Source: JBEKLJ01 sp050010255 (GTDB taxonomy: Bacteria; Acidobacteriota; Terriglobia; Bryobacterales; Bryobacteraceae). Taken from it: a DNA stretch of 17,087 nt. Numbering within the stretch: the first letter of the stretch is position 1; every line of letters starts with the position of its first letter. The DNA lies in the NCBI GenBank assembly GCA_050010255.1, contig JBEKLJ010000057.1, positions 1-17,087 of the forward strand, written 5' to 3'. The notes under the pieces were generated by a model. That model searched no databases, was not told where the DNA came from, and was given only the letters and a program-made list of their open reading frames with translations. Positions 1 through 6,287 of this stretch are shown piece after piece. The translations under genes and the position numbers were made by a program.

Positions 1-176
1 CTCTATCGCGCACCGCAGCCGGTTGTTGGTGAGAAATGCGGGCTCGGCCGGCACGGTGTAGTGAGCGCCCGGCCGACTGAACCGTCAGGATCGTGTTGGT
101 GAACGAAGCGGCGTTGTGCGGAATGAGCGGTGACTTGACGCCTGCCGGGCAGTTGGAGTCAGAGGGGGCGGTTCGG
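1..176. other. No recognisable gene
   Basis: All plus-strand frames meet a stop within about 100 nt of the window edge, so any gene ending here would contribute only a short unrecognisable tail. An open frame does run from 93 into the antitoxin-like gene, but its first 32 residues do not look like part of that family and I treat them as non-coding. I see no RNA gene or repeat in this stretch. Confidence 0.4.
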
Positions 177-182
177 TACGAT
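177..182 (+). promoter_or_regulatory. -10-like hexamer of the toxin-antitoxin module
   Basis: TACGAT ends 6 nt before the ATG at 189, so transcription would be expected to begin at or next to the start codon. A weak -35-like TTGGAG lies at 153-158 (spacer 18). The purine-rich GGGGG tract at about 161-168 is too far from the ATG to act as a Shine-Dalgarno site. This is a prediction from spacing and motif only. Confidence 0.45.
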
Positions 183-188
183 AGTCTC

Positions 189-392
189 ATGAACCGTGTC
201 GAAGAGATCGCGCGGGCCATCAAGGAATTGAACCCGGACGAGTTCGCGGAAGTGGCTCGTTGGGTCCAAGAAGTTCAGCAAGAACGCTGGGACCAGCAAC
301 TTGATCGCGACGCCTCCGCCGGCCGGCTCGACTTCCTCCGGGAAGAGGCTCAGACCGAGGAGAAGGGCCAGCTCCTCCGAGACTGGCCGTGA
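189..392 (+). CDS. Putative antitoxin of a type II toxin-antitoxin module
   Basis: A small acidic protein of 67 residues that appears to be almost entirely helical (many E, R, Q and A, no hydrophobic segment). Its end overlaps the start of the following RelE-like gene by 4 nt (GTGA at 389-392), the usual antitoxin-toxin arrangement. I chose ATG 189 because the -10-like hexamer is just upstream and the residues before it look non-coding. Acidic helical antitoxins of this length paired with RelE-like toxins are common, and the family is known to neutralise the toxin and often to autorepress the operon. No DNA-binding fold (HTH or ribbon-helix-helix) is obvious to me. The assignment rests mainly on context and composition. 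Confidence 0.65.
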   Translation: MNRVEEIARAIKELNPDEFAEVARWVQEVQQERWDQQLDRDASAGRLDFLREEAQTEEKGQLLRDWP

Positions 393-655
393 GATCGCGG
401 GGAACACGGCGGTTCTGGCGTCTGTTTGCGAACTTGCCCAAAGAGATCCAGCAGCTTGCAGTCAAGAGCTACGGTCTCTGGCGGGAGGACCCGTCTCACC
501 CCTCTTTGCACTTTCGCCCTCTCCAGGGGCGACAAGACCTGTTCACCGTTCGCATCGGCAGTCGCTACCGGGCAGTTGGCGTTTTGACGTCCGACATAGT
601 GACTTGGGTCTGGATCGGCACCCATGCCGAGTATGACCGGACGATTCGCGGCTGA
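389..655 (+). CDS. RelE/ParE-type toxin (putative mRNA interferase)
   Basis: An 88-residue basic protein with the outline of the RelE/ParE superfamily: a basic N-terminal helix (MRSRGTRRFWRLFANLP), a second helix (KEIQQLAVKSYGLW), a strand with HPSLHFRPL, a central strand VRIGSRYRAVG and the C-terminal strand TWVWIGTHAEYD. The RYRAVG and WIGTHAEYD segments are typical of RelE-like toxins that cleave mRNA on the ribosome, although ParE members instead poison gyrase; sequence alone does not separate them here. The start is GTG 389, overlapping the antitoxin stop, which implies translational coupling. Length is normal for the family (about 85-95 residues). The module looks intact. Confidence 0.8.
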   Translation: MRSRGTRRFWRLFANLPKEIQQLAVKSYGLWREDPSHPSLHFRPLQGRQDLFTVRIGSRYRAVGVLTSDIVTWVWIGTHAEYDRTIRG

Positions 656-689
656 TCGTGGCGGGTGTGCGGCGGAACTCCCCTACCGT

Positions 690-707
690 CCGCTCGACAC
701 GGAGCGG
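690..707. terminator. Possible bidirectional hairpin between convergent genes
   Basis: CCGCTC (690-695) and GAGCGG (702-707) form a perfect 6-bp stem with a 6-nt loop in the 77-nt gap between the convergent toxin and ubiE ends. There is no T-tract on either side, so it is at best a weak terminator or transcript 3'-end structure. Confidence 0.3.
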
Positions 708-732
708 TCCAAGGGCCGGCCTGCCGCCGGCG

Positions 733-1485
733 CTATTCCGCGGTTCCAGTATGCAGCGCGACGATGCCGGCGGTCATGCGCTCGTAGCGGACCGCGATGA
801 AGCCGGCGGCGCGCATCATCTCGGCAAGCTGGTCCGGGGCGGGGAACTTGCGCATCGATTCGGGCAGGTAGCGGTAAGCTTCCGGATCGCCTGAGACGGC
901 GCCGCCCACCGCGGGCAGAATGCGCCGTGAGTAGAACGCGTAGATCGCCGCGAACACGCGGTTCCGGGGTGCGGAGAACTCCAGAATCGCCGCCACACCG
1001 CCGGGCTTGAGCACGCGGCGCATCTCGCTGAGTGCCTGCGCGTAATTGGCCAGGTTGCGAAGGCCGAAGGCCATGGTGAGGAGGTCGAGCGAGCCGGCGG
1101 CCAGGGGGAGGGCGAGCGCGTCGGCTTCTATGAGGCCGATCGGGGCCCGCTTCCGCGCGGCCTTGCGCGCCGCCTCGGCTAGCATGGGGTGGCAGAAATC
1201 GCTGCCATAGACCCGCCCTCCTCGGGCGGCCGCTGCCAGCGCCAGCATCAAGTCGCCCGTGCCGCAGCAGAGATCCGCGACCTGCGCGCCGGGCCGCGCC
1301 AGGACCGGGCGCAGCCGCCGCACCGCGCGCGCGCGCCAGTAGCGGTCCAGGTTGAACGAAAGCAGGTGATTGAGCAGGTCGTAGCGGCGCGCGACGCGCG
1401 CGAACATACCGCGTACCCAGCGCGCCGCGTCCTCGCCGCCGGCGATAGCGGGGGGCGTGGCGCCGGGGGCCGGCGCGCTCCTCAT
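733..1485 (-). CDS. ubiE: Demethylmenaquinone/ubiquinone C-methyltransferase (UbiE/MenG)
   Basis: A 250-residue SAM-dependent class I methyltransferase. The UbiE signature RYDLLNHLLSFNLDRYWR lies at residues 34-51, the SAM-binding motif I (VADLCCGTGDL) at 69-79, and the second signature, RRVLKPGGVAAILEFSAP, follows in the middle. The C-terminal YRYLPESMRKFPAPDQL segment is also characteristic. The enzyme methylates the quinone ring in the last step of menaquinone (or ubiquinone) synthesis; in an acidobacterium the substrate would be demethylmenaquinone, so menG may be the better name. The ATG overlaps the aroB stop by ATGA (1482-1485), showing co-transcription and coupling. An Arg/Ala/Pro-rich N-terminal extension of about 20 residues precedes the conserved part. 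It is complete and of normal length. Confidence 0.93.
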   Translation of the reverse strand: MRSAPAPGATPPAIAGGEDAARWVRGMFARVARRYDLLNHLLSFNLDRYWRARAVRRLRPVLARPGAQVADLCCGTGDLMLALAAAARGGRVYGSDFCHPMLAEAARKAARKRAPIGLIEADALALPLAAGSLDLLTMAFGLRNLANYAQALSEMRRVLKPGGVAAILEFSAPRNRVFAAIYAFYSRRILPAVGGAVSGDPEAYRYLPESMRKFPAPDQLAEMMRAAGFIAVRYERMTAGIVALHTGTAE

Positions 1486-2555
1486 CCCAGCGCTTCCTGG
1501 ATAGCCGCGACAACCACGCTGTCATCGATGCCCGAGACCACCGTGACCTGCCCGATGCACTCGGGCAGCACCCAGCGCACGTTGCCCTTCAGCGTTTTCT
1601 TGTCGATCAGGGCGCGGTGGGCGAGCGCCTGCGCGCTGATGCCGTCGAGCGCGGGAATGGGCCCATAGAGCGCGATCGTGCTCACGATCCGGGCGGCGTC
1701 CCCGGCCGCCAGGCGCCCGATGCGCCGGGCCAGGTGCGTCGCCGCGCGCATGCCGAACGCAATCGCCTCGCCGTGGAGGAAGCGCGAGTAGCCGGTCTCG
1801 GCCTCGAGTGCGTGGCCGGCGGTGTGGCCGAAGTTCAGGATCACCCGGATGTTGCTCTCACGCTCGTCAGCCGAGACCACCTCGGCCTTGATGCGCACGC
1901 TCTCGGCGATGAGCTGCTCGACCACCTCCGGCTGGCGCGCAAGCACCTCGCCACTGCGCCCGGCCAGGAGCTCAAACAGCTCGGGGCTGCGGATGACGCC
2001 GCACTTGAGGACCTCGAAGAGCCCGGCGCGGTACTCGCGCTCGGGCAGGGTGGCGAGCACGTCGGGGTCGATCAGCACCGCCACCGGCTGGTGGAAGGCC
2101 CCGACGAGATTCTTGCCGAGGACCAGGTCCACGGCGGTCTTGCCGCCTATGGCGGCATCCACCTGGGCCAGCAGCGTCGTCGGGATCTGAAGCACCGGCA
2201 CGCCGCGCATGAAAACGGCGGCCAGAAAGCCCGCCACATCGTTGACCACGCCGCCGCCGAAGGCGATGACCAGGCTGGAGCGGTCGCCTCCCCGGCGCAC
2301 CATGTCCTCGGCCAGTGCCTCGACCGAGGCCAGCCGCTTGTGCTCCTCGCCGCCGGGGAAGAACAGGATCTCATGGGAGCGCCGCGCCAAGCCCTCCGCC
2401 AGCCGCGTGCAGTGGTACTGCCAGACGTCGCGGGTGGTGACGACGAACACCTTGCCGGCGCTCTCGGGGATGTAATCGCCGGTGCGCTTCAGGATGCCGC
2501 GCTCCACCACCGCCGCATACTTCCGCTGCGGCGTGTCAACTACATAGGAGGGCAT
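1482..2555 (-). CDS. aroB: 3-dehydroquinate synthase
   Basis: A 357-residue protein, close to the usual length, catalysing DAHP to 3-dehydroquinate, step 2 of the shikimate pathway. Visible active-site elements include GGGVVNDVAGF (NAD-binding, metal-site Asp region), QIPTTLLAQVDAAIGGKT, LGKNLVGAFHQP, the FEVLK segment with conserved Glu and Lys, NFGHTAGHALE with two metal-ligand region histidines, and FLHGEAIAFGM. I chose ATG 2555 (MPSYVVDTPQRKY) because the longer frame upstream adds 33 residues, rich in Cys and Arg, that do not fit the family. A purine run AAAAGGG lies about 6 nt upstream and could act as a ribosome site or as part of a TAAAAG -10. Two family motifs vary: GVVND where GVIGD is usual, and GGKTAVD where GGKTGVN is usual. 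Catalytic residues are kept. It is the first gene of the aroB-ubiE pair. Confidence 0.95.
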   Translation of the reverse strand: MPSYVVDTPQRKYAAVVERGILKRTGDYIPESAGKVFVVTTRDVWQYHCTRLAEGLARRSHEILFFPGGEEHKRLASVEALAEDMVRRGGDRSSLVIAFGGGVVNDVAGFLAAVFMRGVPVLQIPTTLLAQVDAAIGGKTAVDLVLGKNLVGAFHQPVAVLIDPDVLATLPEREYRAGLFEVLKCGVIRSPELFELLAGRSGEVLARQPEVVEQLIAESVRIKAEVVSADERESNIRVILNFGHTAGHALEAETGYSRFLHGEAIAFGMRAATHLARRIGRLAAGDAARIVSTIALYGPIPALDGISAQALAHRALIDKKTLKGNVRWVLPECIGQVTVVSGIDDSVVVAAIQEALG

Positions 2556-2562
2556 ACAGACC

Positions 2563-2568
2563 CTTTTA
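2563..2568 (-). promoter_or_regulatory. -10-like hexamer upstream of aroB
   Basis: On the minus strand TAAAAG, preceded by TGG (extended -10 form), ends 7 nt before the aroB ATG. It overlaps the only purine-rich stretch that could be a Shine-Dalgarno sequence, so the two readings compete. No good -35 is visible. Confidence 0.3.
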
Positions 2569-2616
2569 CCACGCCCGCACCGGCCGCACGGCAGGGCGAC
2601 TCCGTCTGCCTTGTGG

Positions 2617-2622
2617 CACAAT
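2617..2622 (+). promoter_or_regulatory. -10-like hexamer of the metallophosphoesterase gene
   Basis: CACAAT preceded by TGG (extended -10 form) ends 6 nt before GTG 2629. There is no Shine-Dalgarno sequence between them. Together with the aroB signal it makes the 73-nt gap a divergent promoter region. Confidence 0.4.
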
Positions 2623-2628
2623 GCCCGT

Positions 2629-3222
2629 GTGAAGCTTTTGGTCTTCTCCGACATTCACGGGGACCACGCGGCGCTCGGGCGGCTCATGGCGACGGATGCC
2701 GATTACTACTTCGCCGCGGGCGACCTGACGAGCTGGGGCCGCGGGCTGGATGGCTGCGGCGAGATCCTCCGCCGGCGCGGCGACCGGATGTACGTGCTGC
2801 CGGGCAATCACGAATCCAACCTGCAGATCGCGGAGTTTTCGCGCCGGTTCGGGTTCATCGACTTCCATGGCCGCAGCTTCGAGGCGGGCGGCTACCACAT
2901 CGCCGGGCTCGGATACTCGACTCCGACGCCCTTCAACACGCCCGGCGAGTACACCGAACAGGAGATGGCCCGCCGGCTTGAGTTGTTCGCGAAGCTCGAG
3001 CCGCTGGTGCTGGTCTGCCACTGCCCGCCCGCCGGAACCGATCTGGACCGCGTGCGCAAGGGCGTGCATGCCGGCTCGACCGCCGTTCGGGACTTTATCG
3101 AGCAGCGCCAGCCGGCTTACTTCTTCTGCGGCCATATCCACGAGGCCGAGGGTCAGGAGATCCAAATTGGGAAGACCCTCTGCTGGAACGTGGGGCGGCG
3201 CGGGCATTTATTGGAACTTTGA
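2629..3222 (+). CDS. Calcineurin-type metallophosphoesterase
   Basis: A 197-residue single-domain metallophosphatase. All dimetal motifs are present: DIHGD (Asp8, His10), AAGDLT (Asp32), PGNHES (Asn60, His61), VCHCPP (His131) and CGHIHE (His169, His171). The length and simple domain match small predicted cytosolic phosphoesterases of the YfcE/MJ0936-like type; the substrate cannot be read from sequence. GTG 2629 is preferred because it starts directly at the conserved MKLLVFSDIHG; an ATG at 2621 is out of frame and stops at once. No signal peptide. It stands alone, divergent from aroB and 68 nt before prfB. Confidence 0.85.
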   Translation: MKLLVFSDIHGDHAALGRLMATDADYYFAAGDLTSWGRGLDGCGEILRRRGDRMYVLPGNHESNLQIAEFSRRFGFIDFHGRSFEAGGYHIAGLGYSTPTPFNTPGEYTEQEMARRLELFAKLEPLVLVCHCPPAGTDLDRVRKGVHAGSTAVRDFIEQRQPAYFFCGHIHEAEGQEIQIGKTLCWNVGRRGHLLEL

Positions 3223-3227
3223 ATTCA

Positions 3228-3262
3228 CCGGCCATGCCGGACTAGGCGAGGGCGCCCGCCCT
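3228..3262 (+). repeat. Paired hairpins in the metallophosphoesterase-prfB gap
   Basis: CCGGC-CAT-GCCGG (3228-3240) is followed by AGGGCG-CC-CGCCCT (about 3249-3262). Neither has a T-tract. They probably mark the 3' end of the upstream transcript or are small intergenic inverted repeats. Confidence 0.35.
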
Positions 3263-3277
3263 ACTCGCCGCTGCGGT

Positions 3278-3283
3278 TACAAT
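3278..3283 (+). promoter_or_regulatory. -10 hexamer of prfB
   Basis: TACAAT ends 7 nt before the prfB ATG at 3291. No Shine-Dalgarno sequence and no clear -35 are visible, so the mRNA would be leaderless or nearly so. Confidence 0.5.
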
Positions 3284-3290
3284 CTAAGTG

Positions 3291-4416
3291 ATGGCAACCG
3301 AAGACCTCGAAAGAGAGTACGTTGCGCTCCGCCAGCAGGCCGAAGCTGTGCGGAGCTATCTTTGACCTCGCCAGCACGAAATCCCAACTAGCCAAGATCG
3401 AAGAGCAGGTGGCCGCGCCGAGCTTCTGGAGCCAGCCGAACCAGCATCTGCTGCGCGAGCGCAAGCGGCTCGAGCAGGCGCTAGCCGATGACGCGCGGGT
3501 CGCGATCATGACCTCCGACCTCGACACGCTGTTCGAGCTCCAGCGCGAGGGCGAGAGCGTTGCGGGCGAGATCGGACAGGAGTTGAAGAGGTTCTCCGAG
3601 CGCCTCGAGAAGCTCGAGACCGAGATGCTGCTCGCGGGCGAGAACGACTTCCGCGACGCCATCGTCGTGATTCATCCCGGCGCGGGCGGCACCGAGAGCC
3701 AGGACTGGGCCGAGATGCTGCTCCGCATGTACCTGCGCTGGGCCGAGCGGATGGGCTTCAAGACGCTGATCACGGACCGGCTGGAGGGGGAGGGCGCCGG
3801 CATCAAGTCCGTGACCTTCGAGGTCAACGGCGAGAACGTCTACGGCCTGCTGGCCTCCGAAGTGGGCGTGCACCGGCTGGTGCGCATCTCGCCCTTTGAC
3901 GCCAACGCCCGGCGGCACACCTCCTTCGCCTCGGTCTTCGTCTATCCGCAGGTGGACGACGAGATCAGGATAGACATCCGGCCGGAGGACTTGCGCGTGG
4001 ATACCTTCCGCGCCGGCGGGCGCGGCGGCCAGCACGTCAACCGCACGGACTCGGCGGTGCGCATGGTGCACTTGCCCACGGGGATCGTGGTGCAGTGCCA
4101 GAACGAGCGGTCGCAGCACAAGAACCGCGACATGGCTCTCAAGCAGCTCCGCGCGCGCTTGTACGAGCACGAAATGGAGAAGAAGCGCGAGGAGGAGCGC
4201 AAGGTCGAGGCCACCAAGGCCGACATCAACTTCGGCAGCCAGATTCGCAGCTATGTGCTTGCGCCCTACCGGCTGATCAAGGACCACCGGACCAAGCTCG
4301 GCCTGGGCGACGTGGACCGCGTTCTGGGCGGCGACCTCGAGCCGTTCATGCACGCCTACCTCGTCTGGAAGAGGACCGGCAGGACGGCCGGGGACGGCCA
4401 GGAGCTGCCGGAGTAA
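3291..4416 (+). CDS. prfB: Peptide chain release factor 2, expressed by +1 programmed frameshift
   Basis: The 374-residue product is read in two frames. Codons 1-24 (ATG 3291, MATEDLEREYVALRQQ...) end at CTT followed by an in-frame TGA at 3363-3365; slipping +1 on CTT continues with GAC at 3364 (DLASTKSQLAKIEEQ...). The class I release-factor landmarks follow: the stop-codon-reading SPF tripeptide at residues 200-202, diagnostic for RF2 (UGA/UAA) rather than RF1, and the catalytic GGQ at 245-247 in GGRGGQHVNRTDSAVR. The basic C-terminal tail YRLIKDHRT is typical. Length is close to E. coli RF2 (365). RF2 itself reads the TGA, so low RF2 favours the shift, giving autoregulation. The Sua5-type gene starts 1 nt after the stop and is probably co-transcribed. 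Confidence 0.97.
3352..3366 (+). promoter_or_regulatory. prfB +1 programmed frameshift site
   Basis: The slippery CTT (3360-3362), the stop TGA (3363-3365) and the following C (3366) match the conserved CTTTGAC of bacterial prfB, preceded by TAT as in E. coli. The upstream stimulator is GGAG at 3352-3355, shorter than the E. coli AGGGGG and one base further away. The stop is at codon 25 (26 in E. coli). Confidence 0.95.
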
Positions 4417-4417
4417 G

Positions 4418-5353
4418 GTGGTCTCGCACGACGACATCCGGAAGGCCGCGGACCTGATCCGCCAGGGAGGGCTGGTCGCCTTTCCCACCGAAACCGTCTA
4501 TGGCCTGGGCGCCAACGCGCTGGACGAGCGCGCCGTGGCACGGGTCTACGACGTGAAGGGCCGGCCGGTGGCCAGCCCGCTCATCGTGCACGTTTCCTCG
4601 ATCGAGATGGCGCGCGAGCTGGCGGCGGAGTGGCCCGAGAGCGCCGAGCGGCTGGCGCGGCGCTATTGGCCGGGTCCGCTGACGCTGGTCCTGCCGAAGC
4701 ATCCGAAGATTCCGGACCTGGTCACCGCCGGCTTGCAGACGGTGGGATTGCGGATGCCGGCGCACCCGGTGGCGCTCGATCTGATTCGCGAGGCCGGCGT
4801 GCCGATCGCGGCGCCGAGCGCCAACCGCTTCGCGCAACTGTCGCCGACCACGGCCGGGCACGTTCGCGAGAGCTTGGGCGATCTGGTGGACATGGTGCTG
4901 GACGCCGGTCCCACGGAGGTCGGCATCGAATCCACCGTACTGTCGCTGGCCGGGGAGCGCCCGGTGCTGCTGCGGCTTGGGATGATCTCACGGCGCGATC
5001 TGGAGGAGCTGATTGGCCCTGTCGAGGTGGCCGAGGCGCCGCCGGGCAGTCACGCTTCTCCGGGTTTGCATCCGCGGCACTACAGCCCGCGCACGCCGCT
5101 GGTGCTGGTCCGGCAGGGCCGCGTTCCCGCCCATGGGCGCGGGGCGTTCCTAGGCTTCGCCGAGGAGGTCTCCGCACCGGTTGCCGAACTGGTTCACATG
5201 CCGCCCGACCCCGCTCTGTACGCGGCGATGCTCTATCGGACCTTGCACCGCCTGGACCGCGAGGGCTTGGACTGGATCGCCGTCGAGCAGCCTCCGGACA
5301 CCCCCGACTGGGCCGCCATTCTGGACCGGCTCAAGCGGGCCGCGGAGGGGTAG
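4418..5353 (+). CDS. L-threonylcarbamoyladenylate synthase (Sua5/YwlC type)
   Basis: A 311-residue enzyme that makes threonylcarbamoyl-AMP from Thr, bicarbonate and ATP, the first step of t6A37 tRNA modification. The N-terminal YrdC domain (about 1-200) shows FPTETVYGLGANA (22-34), KGRP (Lys47, Arg49) and PSAN (Ser134, Asn136), the K-x-R / S-x-N catalytic set. The C-terminal third begins at SPGLHPRHYSPRTPL and is the Sua5 domain, so this is the long Sua5/YwlC form, not the short TsaC. One variation: after KGRP the usual NPLIVHV reads SPLIVHV. It starts at GTG 4418, one base after the prfB stop, with GGAG of the prfB 3' end as its likely ribosome site. Grouping RF2 with a tRNA-modification enzyme makes a small translation operon. 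Confidence 0.93.
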   Translation: MVSHDDIRKAADLIRQGGLVAFPTETVYGLGANALDERAVARVYDVKGRPVASPLIVHVSSIEMARELAAEWPESAERLARRYWPGPLTLVLPKHPKIPDLVTAGLQTVGLRMPAHPVALDLIREAGVPIAAPSANRFAQLSPTTAGHVRESLGDLVDMVLDAGPTEVGIESTVLSLAGERPVLLRLGMISRRDLEELIGPVEVAEAPPGSHASPGLHPRHYSPRTPLVLVRQGRVPAHGRGAFLGFAEEVSAPVAELVHMPPDPALYAAMLYRTLHRLDREGLDWIAVEQPPDTPDWAAILDRLKRAAEG

Positions 5354-5947
5354 CTACTCTGTGGTCTCGGCCGCGGGCGTTCCCTCACCTGTGCCCGCCA
5401 GCCCGAGCTCAGCCGCGCACGCGCGCATCGCGGCGACACAGAAGTCGATGTGCCCCTCCAGATCGACCCCGAGCCCCGTGGCGCCGTCGAGAATGTCCTG
5501 CCGGTTCACCGAGCGAGCGAAGGCTTTGTCCTTCATCTTCTTCCGCACGGATCTCGCATCCACTTCGGCCAAGCTGCGGTGGGGCTTCACCAGCGCCACG
5601 GCGGTGATGAAGCCGGCCAGCTCGTCGCAGGCAAAGAGGGCCTTCTCGAGCAGCGACTCGCGCGTGACGCCGGTGTAACTGGCGTGCGAGAGCACGGCGC
5701 GGCGGATCTCTTCCGGTACGCCGCGCTGGGCCAGAATCGGCTCGCCCCGCAGAGGATGACTGGGCGCCTCGGGGTGGATCTCCCAGTCGAAATCGTGCAG
5801 CAGGGCCGTGACGCGCCACTTCGTCTCGTCCTCGCCGAACTGGCGCGCGTAGGCGGCCAGGCACGCCTCTACCGCCAGCGCGTGCTTGCGCAGGTTCTCG
5901 GACTGGGTGAATTCGCAGAGGATCTGCCAGGCGTCTTCGCGGGTCAT
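5354..5947 (-). CDS. HD-domain metal-dependent phosphohydrolase
   Basis: A 197-residue single HD domain. The metal-site pattern is His22 (RKHALAVE), His51-Asp52 (ALLHDFDWE), a further His at 88 (VLSHAS) and Asp108 (ACDELAGF). The sequence LLHDFDWEIHPEAPSHPLRG belongs to the group often annotated as HDIG-domain proteins in environmental bacteria; the substrate is unknown. ATG 5947 is chosen because it begins the conserved MTREDAW; the frame stays open upstream only because it runs antisense through the tRNA-Ala genes. TATGCT (5954-5959, minus) is 6 nt upstream. The C-terminal 15 residues (rich in Gly, Thr and Glu) are low complexity. Convergent with the Sua5-type gene, with stops directly adjacent. 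Confidence 0.85.
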   Translation of the reverse strand: MTREDAWQILCEFTQSENLRKHALAVEACLAAYARQFGEDETKWRVTALLHDFDWEIHPEAPSHPLRGEPILAQRGVPEEIRRAVLSHASYTGVTRESLLEKALFACDELAGFITAVALVKPHRSLAEVDARSVRKKMKDKAFARSVNRQDILDGATGLGVDLEGHIDFCVAAMRACAAELGLAGTGEGTPAAETTE

Positions 5948-5953
5948 GGCCTC

Positions 5954-5959
5954 AGCATA
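5954..5959 (-). promoter_or_regulatory. -10-like hexamer of the HD-domain gene
   Basis: On the minus strand TATGCT ends 6 nt before ATG 5947. The only purine run (GAGG) sits 2 nt before the ATG, too close for a normal Shine-Dalgarno. No clear -35. Confidence 0.4.
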
Positions 5960-5998
5960 GCGCGCCCGGAGGGCCGGTTCCGGAACGCGCTCGTGTGC

Positions 5999-6004
5999 TA
6001 GAGT
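5999..6004 (+). promoter_or_regulatory. Possible -10 of the tRNA-Ala cluster
   Basis: TAGAGT lies about 18 nt before the degenerate tRNA copy. A -35-like TTCCGG occurs at 5978-5983 (spacer 15). Weak motif; placed by position only. Confidence 0.25.
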
Positions 6005-6022
6005 GATGAAGAACCTACGCGT

Positions 6023-6092
6023 GGGCCTGTGGCGCAGTTGGGAGCGCGTCCGCGACGGAAGGTCGTGAGTTCGTAGCCCTTCGCCCAGGCCT
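6023..6092 (+). pseudogene. Degenerate tRNA-Ala copy (tRNA-like relic)
   Basis: Bases 6021-6048 are identical to 6109-6136 of the intact tRNA-Ala (flank, acceptor 5' strand, D-arm), and 6060-6073 are identical to 6154-6167 (variable loop and start of the T-arm). The 17-nt anticodon arm is replaced by 11 nt, TCCG-CGA-CGGA (6049-6059), a 4-bp stem with a 3-nt loop, so there is no normal anticodon. The T-loop side is scrambled, but GGGCCTG (6023-6029) still pairs with CAGGCCT (6086-6092), with G3-U70 changed to G3-C70. No CCA follows. It cannot be a standard tRNA; it is a decayed duplicate or a tRNA-like RNA. Confidence 0.75.
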
Positions 6093-6110
6093 GATGGTTC
6101 GTTGTGAAGT

Positions 6111-6186
6111 GGGCCTGTGGCGCAGTTGGGAGCGCGCTTCCATGGCATGGAAGAGGTCGTGAGTTCGAATCTCACCAGGTCCACCA
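6111..6186 (+). tRNA. tRNA-Ala (anticodon GGC)
   Basis: A complete cloverleaf. Acceptor GGGCCTG (6111-6117) pairs with CAGGTCC (6176-6182) and includes the G3-U70 wobble that identifies alanine tRNAs. The D-stem is GCGC/GCGC; the anticodon arm CTTCC-ATGGCAT-GGAAG has GGC at 6144-6146, reading GCC codons; the T-arm is GTGAG-TTCGAAT-CTCAC. The discriminator is A6183 and the CCA end is encoded (6184-6186). No T-tract terminator follows directly. Confidence 0.98.
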
Positions 6187-6219
6187 AACCTCTCTGACAA
6201 TTCGACAGCGTGCTTTCTC

Positions 6220-6251
6220 GGCAGTTGGGAGCCCATCCGTTCTGGGGAACG
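6220..6251 (+). other. Possible third tRNA-like remnant
   Basis: GCAGTTGGGAGC at 6221-6232 repeats the D-arm of the intact tRNA-Ala, and the flanking stem bases changed together (GGC/GCC instead of CGC/GCG). It is followed by CGTTC-TGGG-GAACG (6238-6251), a 5-bp stem with a 4-nt loop. No acceptor stem or T-arm is recognisable. It may be a more decayed copy or chance similarity, and the hairpin may simply end the tRNA transcript. Confidence 0.3.
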
Positions 6252-6287
6252 AGCCCAGGGGCCTGTCGGTGACCCTGCCAGCGTGCA

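Noticed and set aside
2523..2654. Longer aroB start at 2654 with a Cys-rich 33-residue leader
   Set aside because: The leader would overlap the divergent metallophosphoesterase start, and AroB homologues begin near MPSYVV.
1617..2981. Long open frame (454 codons) on the plus strand antisense to aroB
   Set aside because: His/Ala/Gly/Arg-rich shadow of GC-rich aroB; no domain recognisable, and aroB is clearly the real gene.
3363..3365. In-frame TGA in prfB as a disabling mutation or sequencing error
   Set aside because: The CTTTGAC context is the conserved RF2 programmed frameshift site and both frames continue correctly.
5948..6187. N-terminal extension of the HD-domain protein (80 extra residues, with VRFELTTSSMPWKR and LRTHDLPSRTRSQ)
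   Set aside because: It is the antisense translation of the two tRNA-Ala copies, a well-known annotation artefact. The conserved protein starts at 5947.
6238..6251. Rho-independent terminator of tRNA-Ala
   Set aside because: A 5-bp hairpin with no T-tract after it; too weak to call as a terminator.
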